A DNA stretch of 64,000 bases from Bdellovibrionales bacterium Ga0074137 (lineage in GTDB: Bacteria; Bdellovibrionota; Bdellovibrionia; Bdellovibrionales; JAMPXM01): NCBI GenBank assembly GCA_001464715.1, contig LNDT01000012.1:1-64000 (forward strand), given 5' to 3'. Within the stretch, counting starts at the first letter, position 1. Every line of letters begins with the position of its first letter. Both the position numbers and the translations under genes were made by a program. This document shows, piece after piece, positions 1 through 8,625 of the stretch. The notes beneath the pieces are model-generated. The model did no database searches, had not been told where the DNA came from, and saw nothing but the letters and a program-made list of their open reading frames with translations.

Positions 1-23
1 TCTTCCGTGAACCGTTTCTTCAT
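1..23 (-). mobile_element. Start of a probable IS3-family orfA (partial, runs off the window)
   Basis: Only the first seven codons are inside the window. Read leftwards from the ATG at 21-23 they give MKKRFTE, the usual opening of IS3-family OrfA transposase subunits. A good ribosome-binding sequence (GGAGAG, complement of 28-33) lies just upstream. The element end would lie to the right of the ATG; a TG dinucleotide on the minus strand at 51-52, or one near 96-97, are possible termini, but no inverted repeat partner is visible. Seven residues are weak evidence, so this is a motif-based guess. It matters because the neighbouring Crp-like gene stops abruptly just beside it. Confidence 0.42.
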
Positions 24-94
24 TTCGCTCTCCTTTGGTCAAGGTTGACACAGGGAGACTCAAGCTACAAATGGCAGGAAATTTTCAGGTAAGC

Positions 95-478
95 TCAATA
101 GTTTAACTTTTCCTCGGCGAACCTGCGGCAGATACTTTCAAAGCGAGGGAATTCTCGCACCAATCGTTCACCTTCGATCGGCGATGATACGGCAAACGTC
201 GTAGGCTCTAAACATTTTAGAAAGTAGTTATCTTCAGTTTCCATCTGATTCGGCAGAATCACTGGATCGCCTTCGAGGAAGAAATCCGTAATGATCGGTC
301 GGTCGCTTGATTTGTAGTAGGCGCAAACTGATCCGCTCAAAACGAAATACGCTAAGCTGAAGTTGGAGATTAAATCGTCTTTTTTGAAGTGCTTTAATTG
401 GTTGGTGCGTTTGATAAGCTCGACGTCTTCAATTGTGAGTTCTGCGTACTTTCTTATGAAGTCGAACATTTTTTCCAT
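95..478 (-). CDS. Crp/Fnr-like cyclic-nucleotide-binding domain protein lacking the HTH
   Basis: The 127 residues match the N-terminal sensor half of Crp/Fnr-type regulators, closest in style to the Bacteroidetes kind. A beta-roll core with VLSGSVCAYY is followed by a final helix with FPRFESICRRFAEEKL, which in full-length relatives leads straight into the winged helix. Here the frame stops after NY, so the DNA-binding domain (about 60-70 residues) is absent and the protein cannot act as a normal regulator. Reading past the stop gives no HTH-like sequence. A probable IS3 element begins just downstream, so this is most likely a gene cut by insertion; a stand-alone sensor domain is the alternative. 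Confidence 0.6.
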   Translation of the reverse strand: MEKMFDFIRKYAELTIEDVELIKRTNQLKHFKKDDLISNFSLAYFVLSGSVCAYYKSSDRPIITDFFLEGDPVILPNQMETEDNYFLKCLEPTTFAVSSPIEGERLVREFPRFESICRRFAEEKLNY

Positions 479-642
479 GAGGGAAGTCTGGTCAGCGTCA
501 CAAGCTTAGGCAAGACAAAGTTTTACGGCTCGGAACGGGTCGTGAGTTGTCTGCGCGAGCTTTTATTTCAGTTAATTTTGAAATTGCAGTGAGCGCAGGT
601 GGGCGGTTGTGCCGGCGCGTACGGCCTTGGTAGCTTTTCGAG

Positions 643-2187
643 ATGTCGAACGTTTCGGGGGCACCGGTACATATCGTTTGGTTTAAGCGGGATCTTAGGG
701 TGTCGGATCATGAGCCTCTGGCCCGCGCTGCACTGTTGGGACCGGTATTGCCCCTTTATGTTTTGGAGCCGGAACTTTGGAAGCAGCCCGATGCCAGCGG
801 GCGCCATTATGATTTTTTAATGGAGTGCCTTTCTACTTTGGACCGGGACCTCACAAAGCTGGGGCAGCCCCTTTTGCTTGAGATTGGTGAAATGCCTCAC
901 GTGCTGGAGGCACTTCGCAAGCGCTTTGCCATTGCGGGGCTCTGGTCGCATCAAGAAACGGGGAATGGTTGGACTTATGAGCGCGACAAAGCGGTCGGTC
1001 GATGGTGCCGTCAGCATCAGATTCCTTGGAGGGAGTATCAAGGAAGCGGTGTGATTCGAGCTCTCTCGGGTCGAAGTGGTTGGTCCGCTCGGTGGCAGAA
1101 ATTTATGGCAAAGCCCAGATTTCCGCGGCCGAAATCGTTGGCTCAAGTCGAGCATTTTCCTAAGGCGCTGGTCCCATCAAAAAGCGAACTCGGACTTTTG
1201 CCAGATTTGTGTCCGGGTCGCCAGCCGGGCGGACGAGACCAAGCCATTTCAGATTTACGAAGTTTTCTAAAAGAGCGAGGGCGCAATTACCGTTTTGAAA
1301 TGTCGAGCCCGCGCACCGCCGATAAAGCGTGTTCAAGACTTTCGACACATCTTGCGTTTGGTACTCTGTCGATGCGCGAAGTGCTTCATTCGACGGCGCA
1401 TCGGCAAGATGAAATTTTAAAACATCCCCATTTCCCGGATGGCTCGATTTGGAATAAGTCTCTTTTATCGTTCACCAGTCGCCTTCACTGGCACTGCCAT
1501 TTTATTCAAAAGCTTGAGAGCGAGCCCGAGATTGAGTTTCAGAATTTTCACAAAGCCTATGATGGCCTTCGTCCCGACGGCATTCTTCCAGGATCTGCAG
1601 AGTACAAGAAATTTCAGGCTTGGGCGACGGGGCAAACTGGTTTTCCGTTTGTTGATGCTTGTATGCGGTCGTTGATTTCTACGGGTTGGATCAATTTTAG
1701 AATGCGCGCCATGCTTGTGGCTTTCGCTACCTATCATCTTTGGCTTCCGTGGCGCGAGGTCGGTCTTCACCTTGCAAAATTATTTACAGATTACGAGCCC
1801 GGCATTCATTGGTCGCAAGTGCAGATGCAGTCGGGGACAACCGGGATCAATACGATTCGTATCTATAACCCCGTAAAACAAGGTCACGACCAAGACCCCG
1901 ACGGAGATTTTGTCCGTCGTTGGGTGCCCGAACTTTTAGATTATCCCGATGTTGCTACTCATGAGCCTTGGAAGCTTGCTTCGCCGGGATCAATTTATCC
2001 CCTGCGTATTGTCGATCACGAAATTGCGGCCCGTGAGGCCCGCGAAAAAATTTGGAATGTGCGAAAATCAAAAGACCATCGCGCGGAGGCCGAAGCCGTG
2101 CTTGAGCAGCACGGAAGTCGAAAAGCCGGCCGCGGTAAATCTAAAAAAGCTCCAGCGAAAGACCCGCAGCTTAAATTCGAGGTCTGA
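643..2187 (+). CDS. Cryptochrome/DNA photolyase family flavoprotein
   Basis: This is a photolyase/cryptochrome of 514 residues, the usual size. It has the N-terminal alpha/beta antenna domain (about residues 8-135, opening IVWFKRDLRVSDHEPL) and a helical FAD domain (about 215-480). Around residues 387-425 it carries HWSQVQMQSGTTGINT followed by RIYNPVKQGHDQDPDG, where classical class I enzymes have a GGWQW...GTDAAPYFRIFNP segment. The relation is clear, but the FAD pocket belongs to a less-studied bacterial branch. Light-driven pyrimidine-dimer repair is the default role; a sensory role cannot be excluded. The tail is lysine-rich. It stands alone on the plus strand with no strong ribosome-binding site before the ATG. 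Confidence 0.88.
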   Translation: MSNVSGAPVHIVWFKRDLRVSDHEPLARAALLGPVLPLYVLEPELWKQPDASGRHYDFLMECLSTLDRDLTKLGQPLLLEIGEMPHVLEALRKRFAIAGLWSHQETGNGWTYERDKAVGRWCRQHQIPWREYQGSGVIRALSGRSGWSARWQKFMAKPRFPRPKSLAQVEHFPKALVPSKSELGLLPDLCPGRQPGGRDQAISDLRSFLKERGRNYRFEMSSPRTADKACSRLSTHLAFGTLSMREVLHSTAHRQDEILKHPHFPDGSIWNKSLLSFTSRLHWHCHFIQKLESEPEIEFQNFHKAYDGLRPDGILPGSAEYKKFQAWATGQTGFPFVDACMRSLISTGWINFRMRAMLVAFATYHLWLPWREVGLHLAKLFTDYEPGIHWSQVQMQSGTTGINTIRIYNPVKQGHDQDPDGDFVRRWVPELLDYPDVATHEPWKLASPGSIYPLRIVDHEIAAREAREKIWNVRKSKDHRAEAEAVLEQHGSRKAGRGKSKKAPAKDPQLKFEV

Positions 2188-2216
2188 TTTGTTATCCGGT
2201 TTACGAATTGGGGGGG

Positions 2217-2237
2217 GCGGGTGCATCAAGCACCCGC
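2217..2237. terminator. Hairpin between two convergent genes
   Basis: Perfect 7-bp inverted repeat (GCGGGTG / CACCCGC) with a 7-base loop between the photolyase stop and the stop of the secreted protein on the other strand. There is no strong T-run on either side, so it is only a possible weak terminator. Confidence 0.35.
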
Positions 2238-2244
2238 TGCAGGT

Positions 2245-2895
2245 TTACTGAAGATCCAAGTCAGCCGAACCGTGCTCGAGGTACGACGTCATGCCGTTTT
2301 TCTGCTGGTAAATTGAGAAATTGATCGTCGATTTTCGCGAGCCCGACGACGAGAACAGGTCGACATTGTCCAAAGAAATTCGATTCCTGTCGCCCGAAAC
2401 AGCGGCGTCAACAAGCGACGTAAATGGGTTCACAGTCACTCTCAGGTAAAGTTCTTCGCCACCCACTTGAAGGGTTTGTACGGCATCGAAGGAAGAATTA
2501 GTGATGGCACCTTGTTGAAGTGAAAAAAGAGGTAGTGCCTTACAGACTTCAAATTCGCTGTGCATGCCGTAGGAATTTGAAACCGTAACGCCCATCTTAG
2601 CATCTTTTGTTAGAAGAGCTCCGCTGCCGCCAATGACTCTTAAGGTTACCTTTGTAACATCAGCGAATTTGGCCGCCGTCACGCAGTTCATGGCGATAAT
2701 CTGGCCGTTGTCTTTTTGAATGTCGGCCCATGTTTCAGGACGCACTTCTTGTGAAATTGCTGGTTCCGAAACTTTCACGTTGATCTGAAGAGAGCCCAAA
2801 AATTTTGAATTAAAATTGGCATTCATGTGGCGCGGACCCGCGTGCGCGGAAGCTGAAAGAAGAAGGGTGCAAAGGGCGAGCAGAGCTGACTTCAT
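2245..2895 (-). CDS. Secreted protein of unknown function
   Basis: The protein has 216 residues and a clear signal peptide ending near ASAHA (residues 15-19), so it is exported. The mature part is rich in beta-forming sequence. It contains only two cysteines (near the mid-region CVTAA and CKALP), which could form one disulfide in the periplasm. I do not recognise a family. The gene is monocistronic by position: it converges on the photolyase and is separated by about 160 bases from the next leftward gene. Start ATG at 2893-2895 fits the signal peptide exactly. Confidence 0.75.
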   Translation of the reverse strand: MKSALLALCTLLLSASAHAGPRHMNANFNSKFLGSLQINVKVSEPAISQEVRPETWADIQKDNGQIIAMNCVTAAKFADVTKVTLRVIGGSGALLTKDAKMGVTVSNSYGMHSEFEVCKALPLFSLQQGAITNSSFDAVQTLQVGGEELYLRVTVNPFTSLVDAAVSGDRNRISLDNVDLFSSSGSRKSTINFSIYQQKNGMTSYLEHGSADLDLQ

Positions 2896-3056
2896 TTAGA
2901 AACTCCTGTTTGAAATTCGAGCGGTGAAACCCGCAATAAACACAATCTGTCTTAGCTCGGACAAGCTAAAAACCTACGTTAGGTCCGTGTGAGGTTTCTG
3001 TTCTGACGCACGTCTTCTTCGCGGCGGCGAAGCGCTGCGTTGTTTAGATTTCATGG

Positions 3057-4748
3057 CTACGGCGTAACGCCAACTTCGAACTTCGGAGGTCGGTATCCAG
3101 CCGGTCGTTGGCCTTCGGGGATTGTGAGGGTATTCCCATCTCTTAGACTTGTGTACGCAGGTGACAAAATTTCTATCCCAGCCTCATTGAACGAATCCTG
3201 GATGTTTCGGTGAAGTTCGGAATAGATGCTTGCCATATCATTGGGGTGTTTGGTGGTCGCATTGATTTCATAAGCTACATTGAAGTCGCCAAGAGCTGTC
3301 TGAAAAACAAAGGGCTCGGGCTTTTTGCAAACGAGGTTTGTTTTTAGTGCGGCCGCGATGAGTGCCGCATGAACTTTTGGCCAAGGAGCATCGTATCCGA
3401 TCGTCACGGTCGTGTTTAGAATCAGTCCGTCGGTATCGGCCGATGAGCTGTAATTGATGATGTGGCTGCTTAAAACCATCGAATTAGGAATAGTGATTTC
3501 AACGTTCTTGATGGTTTTGATACGTGTGACGAGCAGGTTTTTTTCAACAATATCGCCGATGGTATCCGCAATTTTAACGCGGTCACCGGTTTTAAAAGGG
3601 CGCATGTAGGTGATGACGACTCCGGCGACCATATTTGAAATCGCAGACGATGAGCCCAAAGAAATCAAAACACCCAGAAAGACAGAAATTCCCTGAAAAG
3701 CGGGGGAGCCCGACCCTGGCAGATAGGGGAACGCCATAATTAGCGCAAACGCCAGAATGACAAGTCGAACTAGTTTGTAAGTTGGCTGCGCCCAATCGCG
3801 ATAAAATCCGTCAAAACGAATCGTGCCGCGCTCGATTTCTAAAAAAAGAAAGGAAACGAATTCTAAGAGATACTTCGTCACAAATCCGATCACGAGAATG
3901 AAGAAAAAGTTCGGAATAAAATCGACTGTGACTTTAAATATTTGAATTAAGGGGTCTGCAATGTAGCCATAGATCTTCGGAGATAAATTTTCTGTGATCG
4001 GAAAAAAGCTAAAGACGAGCGGAACATAAAAATAGATAAGCGTGAGGCTAATGACGACGCGTGCCGTTCGCACGACCCAAAGACTGACGGCAATAATTCG
4101 GTCGGCAGTGATCAATTCAAAAGACTGAAGTCGGATCGATCGTATCCATCGCACATTGTAGTTTTTGACGTGGCTGGAAACTCTCTGACTTACGGTCGAG
4201 ACCAGGTAGAGCAGCAAAATAAAGAGAGCTGTCGTTGCGACGGCGTAAGCGGTACTAAAAAGCAGAGCTTTGGGTGTTCGTCGAAGGCGAGCTTCTGTAA
4301 TGGCGGCCGCCATTATTTCGGCCGCGCCTTGCGCAAACTCCGAACGCGAGCTGGTCACTTCGGTGACGTCGGCGTCAGTGGCAGAAAAAAGAATGATGTC
4401 TCCTGCGACGATGTCCGTTGTAGCATCGCGCTCGAGAACGCGAATTTGGGCAACATCGAACTCATGGTCAGCGACGGCTCGCATCAGTCGCGCAGCGATC
4501 GCGTCAGCGCGGTGTTTTGCTGTGAAGGAGGCAATTCCTTTCGAAAGACACAAAACTTCTTGGCCTCCAACAAAAACGGACTCGCACGAGGCGGACGTTG
4601 ATTCCGATGTTGGCGGCGTTGGGGTTGAGGCGGGCGAGGCGCTGACCAAAGGAAGCTGGGCTTCGGCGGTGTCGATAACCGATACGACTAAAAGGCCTGA
4701 AAGAAGAGCGAAGGCTATTTGCGAAAAAGTCCTGAAGTTTTCTTTCAT
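3057..4748 (-). CDS. MscS-family mechanosensitive channel with signal peptide and periplasmic N-domain
   Basis: The protein opens with a signal peptide (from MKENFRTFSQIAFALL to about residue 30), then a periplasmic segment of about 120 residues, several membrane helices and a C-terminal MscS pore/beta domain. The channel signature is GSSSAISNMVAGVV followed by RPFKTGDRVKIAD, IGDIV and a conserved IPNSMVLS. The family releases solutes under membrane tension; a signal peptide plus extra helices is typical of larger MscS relatives. I chose the ATG at 4748 because it starts the signal peptide. A longer frame to 4808 would bury that peptide and overlap the divergent gene. Confidence 0.88.
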   Translation of the reverse strand: MKENFRTFSQIAFALLSGLLVVSVIDTAEAQLPLVSASPASTPTPPTSESTSASCESVFVGGQEVLCLSKGIASFTAKHRADAIAARLMRAVADHEFDVAQIRVLERDATTDIVAGDIILFSATDADVTEVTSSRSEFAQGAAEIMAAAITEARLRRTPKALLFSTAYAVATTALFILLLYLVSTVSQRVSSHVKNYNVRWIRSIRLQSFELITADRIIAVSLWVVRTARVVISLTLIYFYVPLVFSFFPITENLSPKIYGYIADPLIQIFKVTVDFIPNFFFILVIGFVTKYLLEFVSFLFLEIERGTIRFDGFYRDWAQPTYKLVRLVILAFALIMAFPYLPGSGSPAFQGISVFLGVLISLGSSSAISNMVAGVVITYMRPFKTGDRVKIADTIGDIVEKNLLVTRIKTIKNVEITIPNSMVLSSHIINYSSSADTDGLILNTTVTIGYDAPWPKVHAALIAAALKTNLVCKKPEPFVFQTALGDFNVAYEINATTKHPNDMASIYSELHRNIQDSFNEAGIEILSPAYTSLRDGNTLTIPEGQRPAGYRPPKFEVGVTP

Positions 4749-4842
4749 AAATGTAGCGTTCAACGTCTGCGCTTGAACGTCAAATCTAATGAAAGTTCGG
4801 ACAGCCATTGCTTTGGGTAACGATCATGCTACCGTTCTTGAC

Positions 4843-7005
4843 ATGCCCCAAACTATGCCGAAGAAAAAGAGTCCGTGGTTAAAAGTAGCACTGTTTTTTC
4901 TGATCGGAGTCAGTGTGCTCACGGCTTACCACTTAAGTGGAGTCGGGTCCTATTTGACCCTTGAAGCTCTCAAAGAAAATCAAGAGCTCTTGCTTTTGAA
5001 GGTCGCTGAAGGACCTTGGGTTACGGCCCTAACGTTCGGTATTTTTTATGTCATTGTCACTGCGTTTTCATTTCCGGGTGCCAGCGTTTTAACTTTGGCC
5101 GCGGGCGCCGTTTTCGGACTTGCGAAAGGTACATTGATTGTCTCTTTTGCTAGTACGATCGGTGCGACTTTGGCGTTTTTGCTGACCAGATTCTTTTTTA
5201 AGGAAGCAACTGAGGCGAAATTTCGATCGAGTCTTGAATCGGTGAATCGCGGTCTTGAAAAAGACGGCGCATTTTACCTACTGACGCTTCGGCTGATGCC
5301 GCTTTTTCCATTTTTCTTGGTCAACGCTGTAATGGGTCTAACAAAAGTTAAGACGTCGACGTTTTTCATCGTGAGCCAGATTGGGATGATTCCTGGGACT
5401 CTTGCCTACGTGAATGCCGGGACTCAGGTTTCAAAGATTGATTCGTTAAAAGGAATTTTGTCGCCCGAGCTTCTGGGTTCGTTTGTTGTTTTGGGTCTTG
5501 TCCCGATAATTTCAAAAATGGGAATCGATTATTTTAGATCAAGAAAGTTTTTACGGCGCTTTAAGAAACCAAAGTCATTTGATTACAATATGATTGTGAT
5601 CGGAGCGGGTTCGGCGGGACTTGTTTCGGCCTACATCGCATCGGCTGTGAAAGCTAAAGTCGCACTCATCGAAAAGCACAAAATGGGCGGCGACTGCCTC
5701 AACACAGGTTGTGTTCCCAGTAAAGCCCTGCTTCGTTCAGCTAAAGTTTTGAGTCTCTTTAAAAGAGCGGAAGAATTTGGTCTTAAGACACCCAGTCTCG
5801 AATTTGATTTCGCGAAAGTGATGGAGCGAGTTCAAAACGTCATCCGTGAAATCGAGCCGCACGATTCGGTCGAACGTTACACGGGGCTTGGCGTCGACTG
5901 CATATCGGGTGAAGCTAAAATTCTTTCGCCTTTTGAAGTGTCTGTTAATGGCAAGACGCTGACGACAAAAAACATCGTCGTCGCCACGGGCGCTCGTCCT
6001 TTAGTCCCAAACCTTCCCGGGTTGTCGGACGTTAAATTTCTCACAAGTGACACCGTTTGGAATCTTCGGGAAAAGCCGCGGCGAATGGTTGTCTTGGGTG
6101 GTGGTGCGATCGGCGCGGAACTCTCACAGGCGTTTTCTCGCCTAGGGGTTCAGATCACAATGGTCGAGATGTCGCCGCGAATTTTGTCCAAAGAAGACAC
6201 TGACGTTTCTGAAATCATGCAGAAAAAACTTAAAAAAGACGGCGTGAATGTTCTTGTTGGTCACCGTGCCGTCAGAGTCCGGCCCGGAGTTCTTGTTTGC
6301 GAGGTCGGCGGACGAGAGGTCGAAATCGAGTTTGATCAGATCTTGGTGGCGCTGGGCCGCAAAGCAAACGTTTCAGGATTTGGACTGGAAGCTTTAGAAA
6401 TTGAACTCGCGCCCAACGGGACGATTGTCGCTGATTCATTCTTACGAACAACAAACTATCCCAATATTTATGTGTGTGGAGATGTGACGGGACCCTATCA
6501 GTTCACACACGTGGCCAGTCATCAGGCGTGGTACGTCGCTGTGAATGCTCTTTTCTCGCCGTTTAAGAAGTTCGCGGTCGATTACCGCGTGATCCCTTGG
6601 TGCACATTCACGGATCCGGAAGTGGCTCGCGTAGGTCTTAGCGAAATCGAAGCGATAGAAAAAGGCATTGAGGTCGAAGTCACTCGTTACGGAATTGATG
6701 ACTTGGACCGCGCGATTGCTGAAAGCGAGGCTCACGGATTCGTGAAAGTCCTCACGCCGCCTGGAAGCGATAGGATTCTTGGAGCTACGATTGTTGGTGC
6801 GCATGCGGGCGAGCTTTTGGCGGAGTACGTTTTAGCCATGAAGCACGGGCTTGGTTTAAATAAAATTCTTGGAACGATTCACTCGTATCCGACGATGGCC
6901 GAAGCCAACAAATTTGCCGCCGGTGTTTGGCGAAAAGCCCACGCGCCTCAAGGTGTTTTGAAGTGGGTCGAGCGGTATCATGCGTTTAGAAGAGGTGGTC
7001 GATGA
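4843..7005 (+). CDS. TVP38/TMEM64-type membrane domain fused to a mercuric reductase-like flavoprotein
   Basis: This is a two-part protein of about 720 residues. Residues ~15-245 form a TVP38/DedA-like membrane domain (FSFPGASVLTLAAGAVFG; LRLMPLFPFFLVNAVMG). From ~248 follows a complete class I pyridine-nucleotide disulfide oxidoreductase. It has the FAD motif IGAGSAG, the redox-active pair in GGDCLNTGCVPSK (Cys ~285 and ~290), the NAD(P) motif VVLGGGAIGAELSQ, ICGD-type FAD binding (YVCGDVTGP) and the dimer-interface motif HSYPTMAEA. No C-terminal Cys-Cys pair typical of true MerA is present, so the substrate is probably not mercury. Start is uncertain (ATG 4843, 4855 or 4789). The stop overlaps the next gene by four bases. 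Confidence 0.9.
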   Translation: MPQTMPKKKSPWLKVALFFLIGVSVLTAYHLSGVGSYLTLEALKENQELLLLKVAEGPWVTALTFGIFYVIVTAFSFPGASVLTLAAGAVFGLAKGTLIVSFASTIGATLAFLLTRFFFKEATEAKFRSSLESVNRGLEKDGAFYLLTLRLMPLFPFFLVNAVMGLTKVKTSTFFIVSQIGMIPGTLAYVNAGTQVSKIDSLKGILSPELLGSFVVLGLVPIISKMGIDYFRSRKFLRRFKKPKSFDYNMIVIGAGSAGLVSAYIASAVKAKVALIEKHKMGGDCLNTGCVPSKALLRSAKVLSLFKRAEEFGLKTPSLEFDFAKVMERVQNVIREIEPHDSVERYTGLGVDCISGEAKILSPFEVSVNGKTLTTKNIVVATGARPLVPNLPGLSDVKFLTSDTVWNLREKPRRMVVLGGGAIGAELSQAFSRLGVQITMVEMSPRILSKEDTDVSEIMQKKLKKDGVNVLVGHRAVRVRPGVLVCEVGGREVEIEFDQILVALGRKANVSGFGLEALEIELAPNGTIVADSFLRTTNYPNIYVCGDVTGPYQFTHVASHQAWYVAVNALFSPFKKFAVDYRVIPWCTFTDPEVARVGLSEIEAIEKGIEVEVTRYGIDDLDRAIAESEAHGFVKVLTPPGSDRILGATIVGAHAGELLAEYVLAMKHGLGLNKILGTIHSYPTMAEANKFAAGVWRKAHAPQGVLKWVERYHAFRRGGR

Positions 7006-7709
7006 AGGTTTCAATGTTGCAAAATAAGCTAGTGGCGCGTTTGGCGCTACGGTCGCTTCGCAAAAGTATCGCCCCAAAACTTCGCCCGGTTTTAATGGCC
7101 GCGTTCATTGTGCCCGTGAATTCTTTAGATGAATGGAAGACCGAGAAATTTTCTAAGGGGCCAGCCAATGTCGTCACAGCGTCGGAGGCAGGCCTTAAGA
7201 TTAAAGTACAGTCCTCGGCGAGTCCTTTGATTTTGCCGCTTAAGGGGAAACAAGTCGTTTCGAGCTTTAAGGTTCAAGCCCGCTTTTCGGATTTGCCGAA
7301 GTTTTTAGATGTTTCAAAGCAAGGTGCGCGCGGCGCTGATGATTTCCCCTTGCGGCTTGGTTTTATAGTCCCTGGGGAGAAGAAGTTAACGGGCGTAAAA
7401 AAAATGTTCGCGTCGTCGTGGGTGAAGCATTTATTTAGCCAGGTTCCACAAGACACTGGACTCGACCGCATTGAATTTTTTAACGTCGTTCAGAATAAGG
7501 ATCTTGTAGGAACCGGCCGCGAACATCCGGCGTCGGATCTCTTGCGAGAAAACTTCATTCATTTCATCGAGAAGCCCGGGGTCGTTGCGATCGAGCACAA
7601 ACTTATAAGTCCCATCGAAGCCGTCGCCCTCTGGATCAGTATCGACGGTGATGATACGAAGACCTCGTATGAGGTCGAAATCTTGAAAATCGAACTCGCC
7701 TCCGAATAG
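7002..7709 (+). CDS. DUF3047-like protein coupled to the membrane flavoprotein
   Basis: The protein has 235 residues and begins inside the stop of the upstream fusion gene (ATGA overlap), so the two are translated together. The N-terminus is basic with a hydrophobic stretch (LMAAFIVPVNSL) rather than a clean signal peptide. The body opens with LDEWKTEKF and ends with a WISIDGDDTKTSYEVEILKI strand pattern. The order of motifs resembles DUF3047/CIA30-type beta-sandwich proteins, which include the 'evalWiSiDgDdT' ending, but this is a weak resemblance by eye. Co-translation suggests a role with the reductase at the membrane. Confidence 0.72.
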   Translation: MKVSMLQNKLVARLALRSLRKSIAPKLRPVLMAAFIVPVNSLDEWKTEKFSKGPANVVTASEAGLKIKVQSSASPLILPLKGKQVVSSFKVQARFSDLPKFLDVSKQGARGADDFPLRLGFIVPGEKKLTGVKKMFASSWVKHLFSQVPQDTGLDRIEFFNVVQNKDLVGTGREHPASDLLRENFIHFIEKPGVVAIEHKLISPIEAVALWISIDGDDTKTSYEVEILKIELASE

Positions 7710-7757
7710 GGGCCTCAAGCGGTTCTCACCGAGGCTGCTTGCACGGATTTTTTTCAC

Positions 7758-7787
7758 GTAGCAAGAGATTGCTACACTTTGTAGCAA
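7758..7787. promoter_or_regulatory. Three-fold GTAGCAA operator-like repeat
   Basis: Three copies of one heptamer sit 44-73 bases before the TIGR02147 regulator start. GTAGCAA is at 7758-7764, its reverse complement TTGCTAC at 7769-7775, and GTAGCAA again at 7781-7787. The central copy forms a perfect inverted repeat with either flank (4- and 5-base spacers). This looks like an operator for a dimeric regulator, most simply the TIGR02147 protein encoded next, but two alternative RNA hairpins are also possible. Confidence 0.5.
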
Positions 7788-7830
7788 ATCAGGCTGCGAG
7801 TTTATCGTCGTTCATGATACGTCGGTCGAG

Positions 7831-8625
7831 ATGAAACAGTCTGAACAGATCAACGACTTCTATATTCACAAAATCCGCGAAGGGCTGAGTCTTCGGCAAC
7901 GGGGTAATCCTGGCTATTCACTTCGCGCGTACTCTCGAGATTTAGGCATCCATCCGGCGACGTTGAGTCAGGTGATCAATGGTAAACGACCCTTGCCGTT
8001 TAAAAACTCGAAAAAAGTTGCAGATACTCTGAAGCTTGGGCCCAAAGAGCGAACTCTATTTTTCGAGAGCTTTCACCGCTCAAAAACTGCCATCGATGAG
8101 ATCAAGATTGATCAGCATGATGAACGTTTCATGTTGGACGAGTCCTACTACCGTGTGATTGCCGAGTGGGAGCATTGCGCCGTCCTTTCTCTCATGGATA
8201 CGAAGGACTTTATTCTGTCCGAGGCCGAACTCACTCGTCGGCTTGGGGTGACACAGACGCGCGCGAAGGTCGTCATTGAAAACTTACTTCTAAGCGGACT
8301 GCTTCAGAGGACGAAGACCGGGACTTTCACACTGACGCACAAAGCTGTTCGCACAACGGAAGACGTATCGAGCCAAGCCCTTCGAGCCAGCCATCTTGAG
8401 AATTTGGAAATCGGGAAGCGCAAGCTCGAAGAAGTGGGCGTTGAACTGAGGGATTTCTCTGCCATGACCCTGGCGATTGACCCCAGAAAAATATTTGAAG
8501 CCAAAACCATCATTCGGGAGTTTCGCCAGAAAATGGCAGCACTGCTCAGAGATGGCAAAAAAACTGAAGTCTTTCAGCTAGCGATTCAGTTTTATCCACT
8601 CACAATCATGCAGGAGAAAAAATGA
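7831..8625 (+). CDS. TIGR02147 family regulator
   Basis: The protein has 264 residues and the TIGR02147 layout known from Fibrobacter and Bdellovibrio. An N-terminal helix-turn-helix-like block (SLRAYSRDLGIHPATLSQVINGKRPLP, about residues 30-57) is followed by a helical body. That body has WEHCAVLSLMDTKDF, a second winged-helix-like part with LSEAELTRRLGVT, and the family C-terminus around FRQKMAALLRDGKKTEVFQLAIQFYPL. The family is thought to regulate adjacent exported proteins. Here the stop overlaps the next gene, a secreted protein, by four bases (ATGA), and a repeated operator-like site lies just upstream, so autoregulation of the whole operon is likely. Confidence 0.88.
   Translation: MKQSEQINDFYIHKIREGLSLRQRGNPGYSLRAYSRDLGIHPATLSQVINGKRPLPFKNSKKVADTLKLGPKERTLFFESFHRSKTAIDEIKIDQHDERFMLDESYYRVIAEWEHCAVLSLMDTKDFILSEAELTRRLGVTQTRAKVVIENLLLSGLLQRTKTGTFTLTHKAVRTTEDVSSQALRASHLENLEIGKRKLEEVGVELRDFSAMTLAIDPRKIFEAKTIIREFRQKMAALLRDGKKTEVFQLAIQFYPLTIMQEKK

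Noticed and set aside
4270-4776. Plus-strand frame opposite the MscS gene start
   Set aside because: It lies entirely across the MscS coding frame in the other direction and encodes no recognisable domain.
4843-7005. True mercuric reductase with a mer operon
   Set aside because: The C-terminal Cys-Cys pair of MerA is missing, the N-terminus is a membrane domain, and no merR, merT or merP is adjacent; the MerC-like gene is 22 kb away.
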